From Ecdyonurus torrentis (taxonomy: Eukaryota; Arthropoda; Insecta; Ephemeroptera; Heptageniidae), in contig OX439135.1 in the NCBI GenBank assembly GCA_949318235.1, forward strand, positions 24,832,050 through 24,896,049: DNA of 64,000 bases, given 5' to 3'. Shown in pieces: positions 35,705-51,424 of this stretch. Position numbers and translations under genes: made by a program. The notes under the pieces are model-generated. The model ran no database searches. It worked only from the letters and a program-made list of their open reading frames with translations, and had not been told where the DNA came from. Each line of letters begins with the position of its first letter. Within the stretch, counting starts at the first letter, position 1.

Positions 35705-35988
35705 CTCTAAAAAAATTGTGCATTACTTTAATTACAAATCCTAACTTATTTAAGATATACACTTTTAAGTTATATTATGAGCAGCTAAAATAATTCATTT
35801 TAGCAAGTTGTTAAAAATAGCTAATTTAAGTTGCTTTAAGTTTTTTAAGCTATTTCAAGTTAAATTAGCTATTTTTAATAATTTGCTAAAATGCATTATG
35901 TTAGCTACTCATAATAACTTAAAAGTGTATTTAATAAATAAGTTAGGATTCATAACAAAAGTAATGCACCAATTTTTAGAGTGTATAC
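35705..35988. mobile_element. Foldback MITE family L, copy 2
   Basis: Nearly identical to 27758-28040, same flanks. It reads 'aatcctaacttatt' where copy 1 has 'aatccaaacttatt'. Confidence 0.86.
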
Positions 35989-37582
35989 TACACAAATATT
36001 TGCAAATAACAATTATTTTGAGAAAAAAATCTCTTAAGAATTCGTGACTTCACCATTAATATATATTTTCTATTGTTCTTCTTAGTATTTGAATTTGTTC
36101 TTTTTATCTTATATTTAAATGTTCTACTTATACGTAATCTGTAGTACTATAATATTATTATGTAACTTTTTATTAGACACTTGTCATATCTCAAGTAAAG
36201 TGTCTCTAATAAATCTCTCAAGTATGTGCAAGTAAATATAATTTGCTAATATTGATCAAGCTGATTGATATTGTGATTTACTTAAAGTAAATGCATAAGT
36301 AATTATGTAACTATGTTATTTATAAATCACAAATATTTACAAATAACAATTATTTTGAGAAAAGAATCACTTCAGAATTCGTGTCTTCACTATTAATATA
36401 TTATTTCTATTGTTCTTCTTAATGTTTGAATTTGTTCTTTTTATCTTATATTTAAACGCTCTATATATAATCTCTAGTACTATAACAAATATAACTATTT
36501 ATCAGGTACACTTGTCATTTCTCTGTTATAAAATGTTGCAAAATAAGAGCATTCTTAAAATCTTCTACATAATATGCAAATAAATATAATTTGCTGATAT
36601 TGATCAATCTCATTGATATTGTGATGTACTTAAAGTAAATACATAAGTAATTACGTAACTTTGTTATTTATACAATAGAAATATTTACAAATAACAATTA
36701 TTTTGAGAAAAAAATCTCTTCAGAATTCGTGACTTCACAATTAACATTTGTTTCTATTGTTCTTCTTAGTATTTTATTTTGTTCTTTTTAACTTTTATTT
36801 AAACGTTCTACGTATCTCTAAAACAATACTAAATATAACTAATATACATTTGTCATATCTATGATAACAAAATAATAAGAGCAAAATAAAAAATCTTTTA
36901 TAATATAAGTAAATATATATAATTTGCTTGGTTATAATATTATTTAATATGGTTCTATATATTGTGATTTAATTAAAGTAAATGCATAAGTAATTATGTG
37001 ACTATATCACAAATATTTGCAAATAACAATTATTTTGAAAAAAATAATTCTGCAGAAGTCGCGACTTCGTTGTTAATATATATTTTCTATTGGTCTTCTT
37101 AATGTTTGAATTTGTTATTTTTAACTATATATTTAAACGCTCTACGTATATGTCATCTCTAGTACTATAACAATTTACTAGCTACACTTGTCAGATCTAT
37201 GATACATAATATCGCAAAACAAGAGCATTCTTAAAATCTTCTACATAATATGCAAATATATATATTTTGATTTACTTAAAGTAAATGCCTTTGTGATTAG
37301 GTGACTTTGTTATTTATACAACACAAATATTTGCAAATAACAATTATTTTGAGAAAAAATAATTTTGCATATATGAAGTCTTCATTAAGATTTATATTCT
37401 ATTGTTCTTCTTAATATGTGATTTTGTTTTTATATTTGGACGTTCGGCGTCTACGTAATCTCTTAACTATAATAAATATTTTAATATAACATAGGTTTAT
37501 ATGATACAAAATAACATTATCACTTAATTCTACTATAATGTGCAAATAAATAGAATTTGACTATATTGAGTGTATATTTAAA

Positions 37583-37890
37583 TATAGGGTGTATGCGGAT
37601 GACGTCATATTTATTTCGCTTGGAGGCCATACTGGAGTAGTGCATAACATTGCTCAGCATAGGACAAACTTTATTTAAGCCAATTTTCTTTGAGAAATTT
37701 GTTAATTTTTCGTTATTGTTATTTTTCTCACATACTTGAGATACTAATTCAACATATTTACAACATCAATGCTCTCATAAATATTGCATAGTGTTTCTAA
37801 ACTGGCAAAATGAGTTATTTTTCTATGTCACCCATGTTATTGAGTTATCCAACATGGCGTCAAATTTAACATGAATGCATACACCCTATA
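37583..37890 (+). mobile_element. MITE family A in duplicated context
   Basis: Complete copy, TGACGTCA at 37600-37607, ends tatagggtgtatgcgg and catgaatgcataca ccctata. Shared flanks with 31156 and 47230. Confidence 0.9.
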
Positions 37891-40800
37891 CTATATAAAT
37901 CTATAATCTATAATAAATATTTTAATATAACCTAGGTTTATATGATATAAAATAACAATATCACTTAATTGTTCTATAATGTGCAAATAAATATAATTTG
38001 ACTATATTGATTGTATATTTAGATATAAATATTTAATATTTATGACTTTCATGAATACTTCTTGAATACATTACTTATTGATGTATTATGTTAATTTAAA
38101 ACCATTTGTGTCAATGTATTTTGCAATAATAATATTTATAATTACGACAATTATTTTGAGAAAAAAAATCAGCTTGCTTAGCAATGACACTTTTGTTTTT
38201 GTTTTCTATTGTTCTTCTTAATATGTGAACCAACCGATGAGGATTTACAATGTAAATATGTCAAACTTTTATTGTTTATAATTACACTAATAAAATGTCG
38301 GCTCCGTAATTAAAAATAACCACGTTTTGATTTCTGATTTATTTGTTTTTATTTTATTTGCCATTTCAAAAGTGGTAACTTGTATAAAAATATAACAATT
38401 ATATTTCATTGATTTGAACCAATCTCTGAAGTTACGTCTAAACCTAATGTTAGTTATTATTTAAATATACGTCTTTTTAACCCAATGTTTATACTTAGTT
38501 TTTTTAATGCCATTCCATTTTATTGGACAATGGAATATTTTGTTAAGTATTTACTTCTAATTATGACTATATTCTGAAACTGCATCACAGATTTATCTGA
38601 GATTTATGTAAGATTTATAAAGGTGCGAGATCACTATAGTGTACAGGTGGCATTTTGCATTTTTCTTGTCACCCGTTGGGATACTTACTTGTTGGTTTTT
38701 ACTTTTATTTTATTTTATATGTACCCAACAAAGAACTATTATTAATATTATCTCCCATTTACGTCAATTTAAAAATACCGTTGTTTTAATTACTATAACA
38801 ACAGAATTATTTGCCAATAACAATTATTTTGAGAAAAAAAATTATTTTTAACTGTGACATCGTATTAATATTTGATTTCTCCTGTTCGTCCTACTTTGTA
38901 ATTTTGTAGGTTGTAAGTTGCTCTTATATTTGAACGTACTTCGTATATGTAATCTCTGTACAACTATATAAGTACATAAGTATGTAATACAGTGATAATC
39001 ACACATCACTGCAAATATCTGACATGTAACAACATACTGAAATACTTCTACATCATGTGCAAATATATTTAATTTGTTGATCAATCTTATTTATATTTTG
39101 ATTGACGTTAAGTAAATACATAAGTAATTATGTGACTTTATTATTTATATACTCGTACAACACAAAGTTTTGCTTTATTTTGAGACAAAAAATCACCCCA
39201 GATTTTACGACTGCATTATTAATATATATTTTCTATTGTTCTTCTTCATGTGTTATTTTGTTTTTTGTAACTTTATATTACATTGCAACGTTTTACGATG
39301 TTATCTCTAAAACTATAATAACAAAATGTAAAACGTAATAAAATGTTATATTTTACTGTAATACTGTAGCGATTACAGAATATTTAGTAAAAATTGGGAT
39401 TAAGAACAAATAACGTAACCTCTCCACATTTCTTCTATTTTACCTGCAGATAATTATGCCTGATGTTTATTATGTTATGATAAATATACATCAGACATCT
39501 TACTGTACTGTGTAATGTTATATATAAAATTACATATATAAAACTGATGACTGTTGCTACCACGATGTAAATATGTCAAACTTTTATTGTTTATAATTAC
39601 AATAATAAAATGTCGGCTCCGTAATTAAAAATAACCACGTTTTGACTTCTGTTTTATTTGTTTTTATTTTATTTGCCATTTCAAAAGTGGTAACTTGTAT
39701 AAAAATATAAATATTATATTTCATTGATTTGAACCAATCTCTGCTGTTACGTCTAAACCTAATTTTACTTCTTATTTAAATATACGTATTTTTAACACAA
39801 TGTTTATACTTACTTTTTAATGTCATTCCATTTTATCGGACAATGGAATATTTTGTTATGTATTTACTTCTAATTATGACTATATTCTGAAACTGCATCC
39901 GAGATTTATCTGAGATTTATTTTAGATTTATAAAGGTGTAAGATCGCTATAGTGTACAGGTGGCATTTTGCATTTTTCTTGTCACCCGTTGGGATACTTT
40001 TTTGTTGTTTTTTTACTTTTATTTTATATGTATACCCAACAAAGAACTATTATTAATATTATCTCCCATTTACGTCAATTTAAAAATAATGTTGTTTTAA
40101 TTACTATAACAACAGAATTATTTGCAAATAACAATTATTTTGAGAAAAAAAATTACTTTCAACTGTGGCATCGTATAAATATTTATTTTCTCTCGTTCGT
40201 CCTACTTTGTAATTTTGTTCTTTGTAAGTTGATCTTATATTTGAACTTACTTCGTATATTTATGTAACCTCCCTATATAATAAGTACATGAGTAAGTAAT
40301 AGAGTGTAGTTATCATATATTACTTAAAATATCATATAAACATACTTAAATACCTCTACAAATACTTGTGTATACCTTGTGGAAATTAATAATAAAAAAA
40401 CATATTGTGCAAATTTTTTGAAATTAAAGTTCCATAAAAGCCCATAATTATTTTCTCTCTTATCTTATGGTCATGGGTTCTGAAAATAATATCATAGGTA
40501 GCTGTTACTGTTAACTTTCAAATGTCATCATAAAGTTTGCAAGTTTTGTTTATAAATCCATCTGAATACAACCCGTAATTATATTCAAATACTTAATATT
40601 GTTTTATTTTATGATTTCAGATGCAGCTTGGGAGCCGGCACTGCAATCACTGGTCAATTTCTCGGTCAAATAACGAATGTAAAGAGATATTGGATACAGA
40701 CAAAATATATACTTAACAATTATGCTGGCTGTTCAGCAACATACATTGATAAGATCATAATTTATGTTATATGGTCTGATAATTAGCATAAATATAGCAT

Positions 40801-40922
40801 AATAGTTTATGCTATAGTTATTCAGCAATACAGTCACGCTGAATGTACCATACATCATGATTCGTACATTACTCAATTTGTTCTTTAAGTGTATATTTAT
40901 TAAAATACTAAAAATTACAGCG
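37891..40922 (+). repeat. Higher-order repeat K, copies 2 and 3
   Basis: A ~1.3-kb K unit runs from about 38250 to 39410 and the next starts with 'aacctctccacatttcttct' at 39417. Each K unit contains two beta-type segments ('acaattattttgagaaa' near 38820; 'tattttgagacaaaaaatca' near 39176). So K is built from diverged beta monomers plus extra sequence. Copy 3 is abbreviated and loses similarity after about 40400. No gene; the 70-99-codon ORFs lie in the same K position in each copy and are AT-driven. Confidence 0.82.
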
Positions 40923-41222
40923 TATAGGGTGTGTACGCATGACGTCATTCTGAGTGCTTTCCGATGCTCTTCTTGAGCAATGAATAACATTGCTCAGAAT
41001 AGGACAAACCTAGTTTTTGGCTATTTTCTTTGGAAAATTAGCTGTTTTTTGGTCATTGTTATTTTTCTTGCATACTTGAGATACTAATTCAACCTGTTAA
41101 CAGCATCAATGCTCTCAAAAATATTGCTAAGTATTTTTAAACTGGCAAAATGTGCTATTTTCCTATGCTATTGAGTGTTCCAACATGGCGTCGACTTTAA
41201 CATGAATGCAAACACCCTATAT
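40923..41222 (+). mobile_element. MITE family A, complete copy
   Basis: From tatagggtgtgtacgcatg (TGACGTCA 40940-40947) to catgaatgcaaacaccctata. It is the clearest complete member of the subfamily with 'gctcttcttgagcaatgaat'. Confidence 0.9.
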
Positions 41223-42215
41223 GTAATAAAAATTGTAATGCCCAATATCTCTTTACTTCTAAATGTAATTATATTGTTACTTTTAATTAAGTTTTAAAAA
41301 TATAATTTTTATTACTGCCGCGATCTTTTGAATTTGGAAAGAAAAAAATTGCTTTGATATTTAAATATGTCGTTATTCGACCGCGATTTTGAGCCAGTGA
41401 CAACCGTCACGTCGTTATGAAGAAAATAAGTCGTCAAGTTTTTAGAGATTATTTGTGTACGACATTTATTGCCATGACAACAAACCAATTTTAACTATTT
41501 CAATGGACCACTTGCAATGAGTGAACTTTTTAAAATAATTTGAAATGTTCTCAACACATTTCTTATGAAAAACTCATTTTCACTTACACATTGCACCAAT
41601 TAAAAACATTTCTTTGCGAATGGTCTAAAATTGTGTTAAAATTTATAGGAAAAAACTAACATGTATTGATTTAATGTACGAAATAAACTTATTAATTGAA
41701 TTTTGTTAAAAAATATTTAATAAAAACAGCTTGTTTTAGAAATTACCCAGCTATTAAAAAAAAAACTAACAGCTGGTTTTAAAATTTTTATAACTATATT
41801 AAAAAAAAAATTGTATAACCACTGCTGATTTACAATGCCATTTCAAAATTCTTCAAGGATTCGAAGGGTAAAAGAATTAAAAGTAACAAAAAATTTAAAA
41901 AAATAATAAAAATTTAGTATTTATGTAAATAGTATAATTCGTATCTTCTAACTATAGTACCATTATATTTATATTCTTGTGGTTTAACTAAAAATATTTT
42001 GTCAAATGTGCTGATTTGGTTTAATTATTATTGTAAATATTTTTCTGCTCACTTACTTCTGTTATATGTTTATTATAAGCACCCACCGATGAAACTTCAT
42101 TTTCTTGGTGGCACAAAAAAAAAATTATTATATTTTATAGGTATGAGAGTATGTAATTTAACGCCTATGTAACACGGGAAGTTTTAATGAAATATTTTGG
42201 CTTTCGTGTTGCACT
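41223..42215. other. AT-rich DNA, no recognised element
   Basis: No ORF, bounded repeat or RNA gene is visible. The local composition includes several A and T runs. 'acccaccgatgaaacttcat...cttggtgg' near 42080 weakly resembles the hairpin at 31805. Confidence 0.4.
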
Positions 42216-42366
42216 GTGTTATATAAGCTGTAAACTGACATTGATAAGGAATTCGGCTCGACCGGGACTCGAGCACGGATCTCTGATTTCGGATTTGCGT
42301 CTCGGTCAAGCCGAATTCCTTTTCAATGCCAGTTTACTATTATATAACACGATGTAACACGAAAGA
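42216..42366. mobile_element. Foldback with tRNA-like GC core
   Basis: Arms of ~70 nt pair imperfectly: 'aaactgacattgataaggaa' and 'gaattcggctcgaccgggac' against their complements on the right. The ~30-nt loop includes 'gcacggatctctgatttcgg'. The GC-rich core on the minus strand contains 'tgctcgagtccc', close to a tRNA T-loop/B box (GWTCRANNC), so a tRNA-derived snapback is possible. No second copy. Confidence 0.65.
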
Positions 42367-42477
42367 AAACCCCTTTCGTTATAATGGTATTAAAAAAAAA
42401 AGTTTTATAATTTAGGTCGTAAATTATTGTTTAATTTACCAAGTTTGGTTAAATCAAAGAGCAGAACGCAAGCTTTA

Positions 42478-42600
42478 TGCATTGTTCACAATAAGCTTTT
42501 TCTAATTGAAATTGTCACGTGAGCTCCATAAGAGTGCGAGTTACTTTGATCAAATAATTAACAAATCCAATTAGAAAAAGCTTAATGTGACCAAGGCATT
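42478..42600. mobile_element. Small foldback MITE
   Basis: 'aagctttttctaattg' at 42495 is mirrored by 'caattagaaaaagctt' at 42569, with outer partial pairing 'atgcattgttcacaa' against 'tgtgaccaaggcat'. The centre includes 'gtcacgtgagctcc'. Boundaries are approximate. Confidence 0.65.
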
Positions 42601-42664
42601 ATCGTTGTTTACTATTATGTAACAAATAATTATATAAATATATTTCAATATAAAATGTAACATA

Positions 42665-42820
42665 TATATATACTCGACTCAAAAAACCTCAGTCGATTTA
42701 AATCAGGCATGCCTAAAGTATCGCCCATTGTCACATTTGAGGAGAAGGGGGGCGGTTGGGCGATACCGTAAAAGGTCGAATGGCAGGTAACTCAGTTTTT
42801 TTTGAGTCGAGTATATATTT
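42665..42820. mobile_element. Small foldback MITE with TATACTCGACTC ends
   Basis: Ends 'tatatactcgactcaaaaaa' and complementary 'ttttttgagtcgagtatata'. Inner arms 'gtatcgccca' and 'tgggcgatac' form a second nested stem around 'gaggagaaggggggcgg'. About 155 bp, single copy. Confidence 0.75.
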
Positions 42821-43022
42821 AGTTACTATAGTATTCATTGTATAATGTGTACAAATGGGCAAATGAGTTTATAATACTTTTTTTTTTTTTTTGTATAATC
42901 TTATGTTTACGTATATTATTTTTGTATTTCCATATGTATGTGTGTAATTTAAATTTCTCTATAATAACTTCAGTAAACTGTATAACTGTATAAATGTTCC
43001 CAAAAATCACTGATACAGCTTT

Positions 43023-43312
43023 TCTATAGAGCGGTTGCACTTATATTTAAGAGCCGCCATTATGTTGGTCAGGAATACACAGGCCAGCATAGGAAAAACG
43101 TCATTTTTATATTTTTAAAAGCAAAAGAAGCTTCAAACCTCAATCAAGCCTTATTTGTAGCTCCTAATAAGCTCGAAGAATATGAGAAAAATTTGTTCAG
43201 TTGAAATAAACTCTTTTTATATAAAAAAAATTAGGAGAAATGATGTTTCCCCTATGCTGTACAATACATTAGGTACCACAAACATGGCGACAATGCGCAA
43301 GGATGTGCATAG
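43023..43312 (-). mobile_element. MITE family B, minus orientation
   Basis: From 'tatagagcggttgcact' with 'taagagccgccattatgttg' to 'caaacatggcgacaatgcgc' and 'aaggatgtgca'. Full length, with a degraded right terminus. Confidence 0.83.
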
Positions 43313-43799
43313 GATAAGGATATGAAAGATGTTCTGCCGTTTTTCTCTGTCAAATGCGCACGCTTAATTATTCACATAATGCAGCTTGCGATGTTTTGTT
43401 GTAAATTGATTTGGTTGAATAAGATTTTTTTATTATTATTAAAATAACTGATTTTGCCAGCTTATAATTTTAAATATTGATTTTCAACGTTTTAGAGTTT
43501 TCTCTTAAATATATAATATTATTTATTACATCTTTTGCTCCGTATAGAAATTTGAACTTGCTGTTTCGTGATAGAGTTATATACAGTTTTTTTTTTTTTT
43601 TTTTTTTTTTTATATGGTAGTTTTGAAAGGAGAGGTAAAAAATAAAAGTACTCTAGAAATTTATATAATTAATATTATATAATTTGTTATTTTTATTTAA
43701 TATAACATAACTTTATATTATTTGTGTAATTTTATACAGGCGTAAATTAGTCTTTAAAAAAACTTGCTCAAATTGTTGTTGTCATTTTGCATTAATAAC

Positions 43800-43831
<32 letters not shown>

Positions 43832-45078
43832 TAAAATTGAAAAATATTCCAAAATTTACCGTTTTTATTCTGACGTATATATAAAATTTTGTTCTCATTT
43901 GAAAATTAATTCATCAGTCAGCATGTTAAAATTCAGAGACAAAATTCTAAGCCACTTCACACTCAAATTCTGTCTTTAGATTTTCCAGCTTGCTTTTAAT
44001 TTATTGGCATTTGAGCTCAATTTGAATTAAGCTTATTATGAGAGATAATATGAAAAATTTGCCTCAGGCTCAAATTTTATCTTTCAGGGACTTATTACAA
44101 TATTTGAGCCCATGTAAGAACACTCAAATGTTTTATATCATTTGAGCTCTTAAATTCAAGAGTTTTTGAGCTTAAGTTTAAGAGAGGTGAAATTATAAAT
44201 CGCTCCAGACTCAAATTTGACTTTTTACAAAGCTTAATTGGCTCAAACTTTTGACTTAATATACGAAGACTCAAATATATATCATTTGAGCTCTCTTAAT
44301 TCAACAGTTCTAAATCACGATTTAGAAAGAGGTGAAATAACAAGTCGTTCCACACTTAAATTTTACTTTTTACAAGCTTAATTGGCTCAAACTTTTGACT
44401 TAATGTACGAAGACTCAAATATTTGAGCTCTCAAATTCCACAGTTCTAAATCACGATTTTGAGAAAGGTGAATTTACAAGTTGCTCAAGGCTCAAATTTT
44501 GTCTCAAATGTAAAATCATGACAGCATGAACTGCTCAAATTTTTTATCATTTGAGCTCAAAAGTTTTAATACGATGATTTGAACAGTCAAATATGCAGTA
44601 ATATATTTTTGTGTCAGATGTATTACACTCAAATTTTGACTTAGTTAAATATTACTTTTTTCCTTCTCTCTTTAACTTTCAACCTCTAGCGTTTAATTTA
44701 TAACTATAAATAAAAGAAAAGAAAATCTTAAAATAAAAAAATATATAATATATATTTGTGAATATTGAGTATTGTGAATTCAATTTGAACAGTGTTATAT
44801 TAAATTAACTAAATTAACTGGTAAAATCTTAATAAAAAAAGAACCTCTCTCTTTTTTATTAAAAACTTACAATTGATTTTTTTTTTAATTATTAAATTGC
44901 TTTTTATTTTCAAGTAAGTTTATTTTTCTGAGCAAGGTGTGACAAATAATATATTTTTAATTATTCTATTTTAAATGAAACTAAAAAAATAAAAATAAAA
45001 ATAAGGTGGCAATTAGAAAAAAAAATGCTATTAAAATAATGTTAAAATAAACTTATTATGATAGTTGTAACCAAATGT
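43313..45078. repeat. AT-rich DNA with TTGAG-rich imperfect tandem repeat
   Basis: A poly-T tract lies at 43589-43611 and a (GA)n run at 43801-43832. From about 43985 to 44650, 'ctcaaattttgac', 'tttgagctc', 'ttaattggctcaaac' and 'taaatcacgattt' recur every ~120-140 bp in at least three imperfect units (near 44210, 44340 and 44470). The motif 'ctcaaat/atttgag' appears on both strands. No ORF with a domain. Confidence 0.65.
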
Positions 45079-45165
45079 TATAGGGCGTCATCATAAAATT
45101 GCGCACTATCGCCATGTTTAATACATAAATACAAATTTCATGGTGTAATATTAAAATAACTTATA
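45079..45165 (+). mobile_element. MITE family D, 5' fragment
   Basis: 'tatagggcgtcatcataaaa' and 'gcgcactatcgccatgttt' match the left end of 45479-45760; similarity then fades. Confidence 0.7.
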
Positions 45166-45478
45166 CTGGCAAAAAAAAAAAAAAAAAAAAACTGTTGGTA
45201 AATACTGTATAAAAAATAACCTCTTTCTTTTTTATTACAAACATAAAATTAAACTTTGGCTTTTATTTATGTATTTAATTTCTTTTTATTTACAATTTTG
45301 TTTTTCTGTGCAAGGTGTGATAAATAGTATGTTAGTATTAATTCTAATCAAATTTAAAGGAAAAAAATTAATAGAATTGTAAGATGGCAAAAAAAAAAAA
45401 AACACAAACAAAAAACGTGCAATTAATTAAACTAACTTAAACTAAAAACCTTATCATGCGAAAGTTGTAAACAAATCC

Positions 45479-45760
45479 TATAGGGTGTTATCATAAAATT
45501 ACGCACTATCGCCATGTTTGAGCACATAATACATTGGTCAGCATACTGTATTACAGACATCGCATCTATAGCCTTTTTATATATAAAATTGATGTTTCTG
45601 TATATTATTTTTATTAAAACAACTCATTTTCACCTACATAGTTGGGGGGAAAAAAGTTCTGGTGTTACATTTTTTTTAATTATAAAATAAAAAGTATTTT
45701 TAATTTGCCAGCCAATACATCTAAGGCGCAATATTAAAACAATAAGTGAAACCACCCTAT
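45479..45760 (+). mobile_element. MITE family D, complete copy
   Basis: Begins ctatagggtgttatcataaa and ends aagtgaaaccaccctata, so the termini resemble those of families A and B. The interior ('acgcactatcgccatgtttg') is distinct. Confidence 0.78.
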
Positions 45761-45790
45761 ACCTACATCTCTATAGACAGCAATTGAAAA

Positions 45791-46091
45791 TATAAGGTGT
45801 ATGCGCATGACGTCATATTCAATGCACTTGGACGCCAAACTGGAGTAATAAATACATTACTCAGCATAGGACAAACTTCTTTTTTGGCTCTTTTCTTTGT
45901 GAAATCAGTAAATTTTCTGTTAATATTATTTTTCTCACATATTTAAAATTCAAGCTATTAACAGCATCAATGCTCTCAAAAATATTGTAAAGTGTTTTTA
46001 AACTGGACAAATGAGTTACTTTCCTATGCCACCCATGTTATTGAGTTATCCAACATGGCGTTGACTTTAACATGAATGCATACACCCTATA
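45791..46091 (+). mobile_element. MITE family A, complete copy
   Basis: From tataaggtgtatgcgcatg (TGACGTCA 45808-45815) to catgaatgcatacaccctata. The left flank 'acctacatctctatagacag' also precedes the copy at 19247. Confidence 0.88.
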
Positions 46092-46216
46092 ATATGTGTA
46101 AATTTGAGTGCAGTGTTATAAATCTAATGTAACTAAAATGTATTTATTTGTGTCATATTCTTGTTTACTTTCAATGCTCCCAAAACTGTTTACTTATTAT
46201 TTTGTATGATATAGTT

Positions 46217-46380
<164 letters not shown>

Positions 46381-46607
46381 ATGATCGCTGATTTAAATAT
46401 CATGCAATGTGTTGACAATAAAAATATGTAAAAATGTCAAAAAAATTTGTTTTGTTTTATTTCATTTTTTATTTAATGCTGCTCCCTTATCATTTGCATG
46501 CTACCTTAATTAAATTTATGACCCTGAATAAGAATTGCTTGTATTTTAAAAAAAAAGTTAAATAAAATCTATCAATCATTTAGGGAGAGTAAGTTCAGAG
46601 GTAATAA

Positions 46608-46713
46608 GGCTGTTCGTAAACCCTGTTCTCTTGCACCAAAAAATGCGCATTACATTTGAATAACCAAAGGCGATCGTCATTTTAGGAGCAGAGAACTGGG
46701 TTTACGAACAGCA
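46608..46713 (+). mobile_element. MITE family E, best copy
   Basis: Inverted ends gctgttcgtaaaccctgttc and the matching 'gggtttacgaacagc' enclose 'gcgcattacatttgaataac' and 'attttaggagcagagaac'. About 106 bp. Confidence 0.83.
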
Positions 46714-46859
46714 TTAATGTTTTAATAATAAAAAAGAAAAATAATAATAATAAACAAAAAATAAAAATAATAAACAAAAAATACAAAAAACTTCAAATTC
46801 AAAATGATGTTTATTTTAAGTAAAATTAGTTTTTTTATATACAGTATAATACACGAAAA

Positions 46860-49678
<2,819 letters not shown>

Positions 49679-49927
49679 GACTTTACCAAATCAATTAATC
49701 CATACCTCTTGAATGCATTACGTGTCAATTTAAAACTACTTATGATAATATATTTGTAAACAATATGATTAACAAATAATACAATTATTTTGAAAAAAAA
49801 AATGCGTAAGTTTTGAATGAGTTTTATTTGAAATGTTTTCTATATTACGTCTTCATGCTATTATTTATGTATTCATTGTAAAATCAATTTATATTTACTT
49901 CGTATATTATGTAATCTATATACTGTA

Positions 49928-50600
49928 CACTTCTCCCAATACTAGTTCGAGCGGGTACAGTGTAATTAACAATGTAAAGTCAACTGTGATTGGCTAGTAG
50001 GTTTATAACACGCTCTATGATTGGTTTAGCACCACGGATACATACAGTGTAATTAACAATGTAAAGTCAACTGTGATTGGCTAGTAGGTTTATAACACGC
50101 TCTATGATTGGTTTAGCACCACGGATACATACAGTGTAATTAACAATGTAAAGTCAACTGTGATTGGCTAGTAGGTTTATAACACGCTCTCTGATTGGTT
50201 TAGCACCGCGGATACATACAGTTTAAATAACAATGTAAAGTCAACTGTGATTGGCTAGTAGGTTTATAACACACTCTCTGATTGGTTTAGCACCGCGGAT
50301 ACATACAGTGTAATTAACTATGTAAAGTCAACTGTGATTGGCTAGTAGGTTTATAAAACGCTCTCTGATTGGTTTAGCACCGCGGATACATACAGTGTAA
50401 TTAACAATGTAAAGTCAACTGTGATTGGCTAGTAGGTTTATAACACGCTCTCTGATTGGTTTAGCACCGCGGATACATACAGTGTAATTAACAATGTAAA
50501 GTCAATTGTGATTGGCTAGTAGGTTTATAACACGCTCTATGAATGGTTTAGCACCGCGGATACAGATTTTTGCGGTAACGACCTTGTTTTGGCCATAGTG
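49928..50600 (-). mobile_element. MITE family M with seven-fold internal amplification
   Basis: The ends match the 150-bp element at 15567-15716 in reverse, in TA context. The interior is a tandem array of 87-bp units starting at 49956, 50043, 50130, 50217, 50304, 50391 and 50478, each with 'aatgtaaagtcaactgtgat', 'tggctagtaggtttataa' and 'tgattggtttagcac'. Each unit carries two inverted CCAAT motifs. Units differ by only a few bases, so expansion is recent. Confidence 0.92.
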
Positions 50601-51027
50601 TATAACATTCTAATATAAGAATATCAACTTGGCTGAAAAATCTTATAAAATAAGAGCAAACTTAAATTTTTCTACATAAAGTGCAATAATTATAATTTGC
50701 TGATATTGATCATCATGATTGATATTTTGAATTACTGAAAGTAAATGTAAAACCTTTTTATGTCATATTTAAAATTAATATTATTTACTAATACAACATT
50801 TATTTTGAGATAAAAATGAGACTGAAGAATTATGGTGTGTTTGTTTTTGTTTTCTATTGTTCTTCTTAATACGTGAAGCAACCATTAAGGCTTTGCCGTG
50901 GTTGGATATCTTATGTATTGTGTGATAGTGAGCATAAGAAATATATTTTTATTAATTGTCTTCTATGTAAAATCATGTTATATTTATAAACTTAACACGT
51001 ATATACCAGTTTGTCTCATATTTAAAG
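50601..51027. repeat. Beta array remnant with CCAACC hairpin
   Basis: A beta segment ('taattataatttgctgatat', 'tctattgttcttcttaatac') is followed by 'gaagcaaccattaaggc...gccgtggttgg' and 'tatgtattgtgtgatagtg', a small hairpin plus tail related to 34098 and 53853. Confidence 0.6.
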
Positions 51028-51424
51028 CCCTTGTCAACTTACTTTTTTTATCATTTAGAATACTAGATTGATAATTACCATACCTTATTATCCATGAATT
51101 AGACACCAAAACGTTGATTTTGTATTTATTTTCATTTATTTTCTTTTTGACTGTTATATCACGTATCTGACGTCACAATGTACAGATGGGGTCGTGATAG
51201 GGGTAAAGAACTTGAGGGAGGGGTTTAAATTTATCACGTGACCAGAGTGGTGACTGTGATTGGTGGCGGTACATTGTGACGTCAGATACTTGATATAACA
51301 GTCAAAAAGAAAATAAATACAAAATCAACGTGTTGGTGTCTAATTACTAGATAATATAATAAGGTATAGTAATTATCAATCTAGTATTATAAATGATAAA
51401 AAAGGTAAGTTGACAAGGGATTTA
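51028..51424. mobile_element. Foldback MITE family H, complete copy
   Basis: Begins ttaaagcccttgtcaactta and ends gttgacaagggatttag. TGACGTCA in both arms (51168-51175 and 51277-51284). The asymmetric centre is inverted relative to 24868-25254, so the copies lie in opposite orientation. Confidence 0.88.

Larger units (their letters stand above)
34441..37582 (+). repeat. Satellite-like array beta, block 2 (paralogue of 25.26-31.15 kb)
   Basis: Repeats block 1 in order: family A MITE, 'cggtttttattgggctaaat', family L MITE, then monomers anchored near 35994, 36331, 36680, 37011 and 37324. It lacks the LINE and the hAT MITE of block 1 and has fewer monomers between L and the next family A MITE, so monomer number changed after duplication. 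Confidence 0.88.

Noticed and set aside
38848..39084. 74-78-codon minus ORFs repeated in K units (also 48488, 52735, 62548)
   Set aside because: Tempting because four copies keep the frame, but substitutions fall without evident codon bias and other K copies break it; more likely AT-rich repeat translation. A synonymous/non-synonymous test would settle it.
49956..50570. CRISPR-like array
   Set aside because: The 87-bp units are contiguous tandem repeats without unique spacers, in eukaryotic MITE context.
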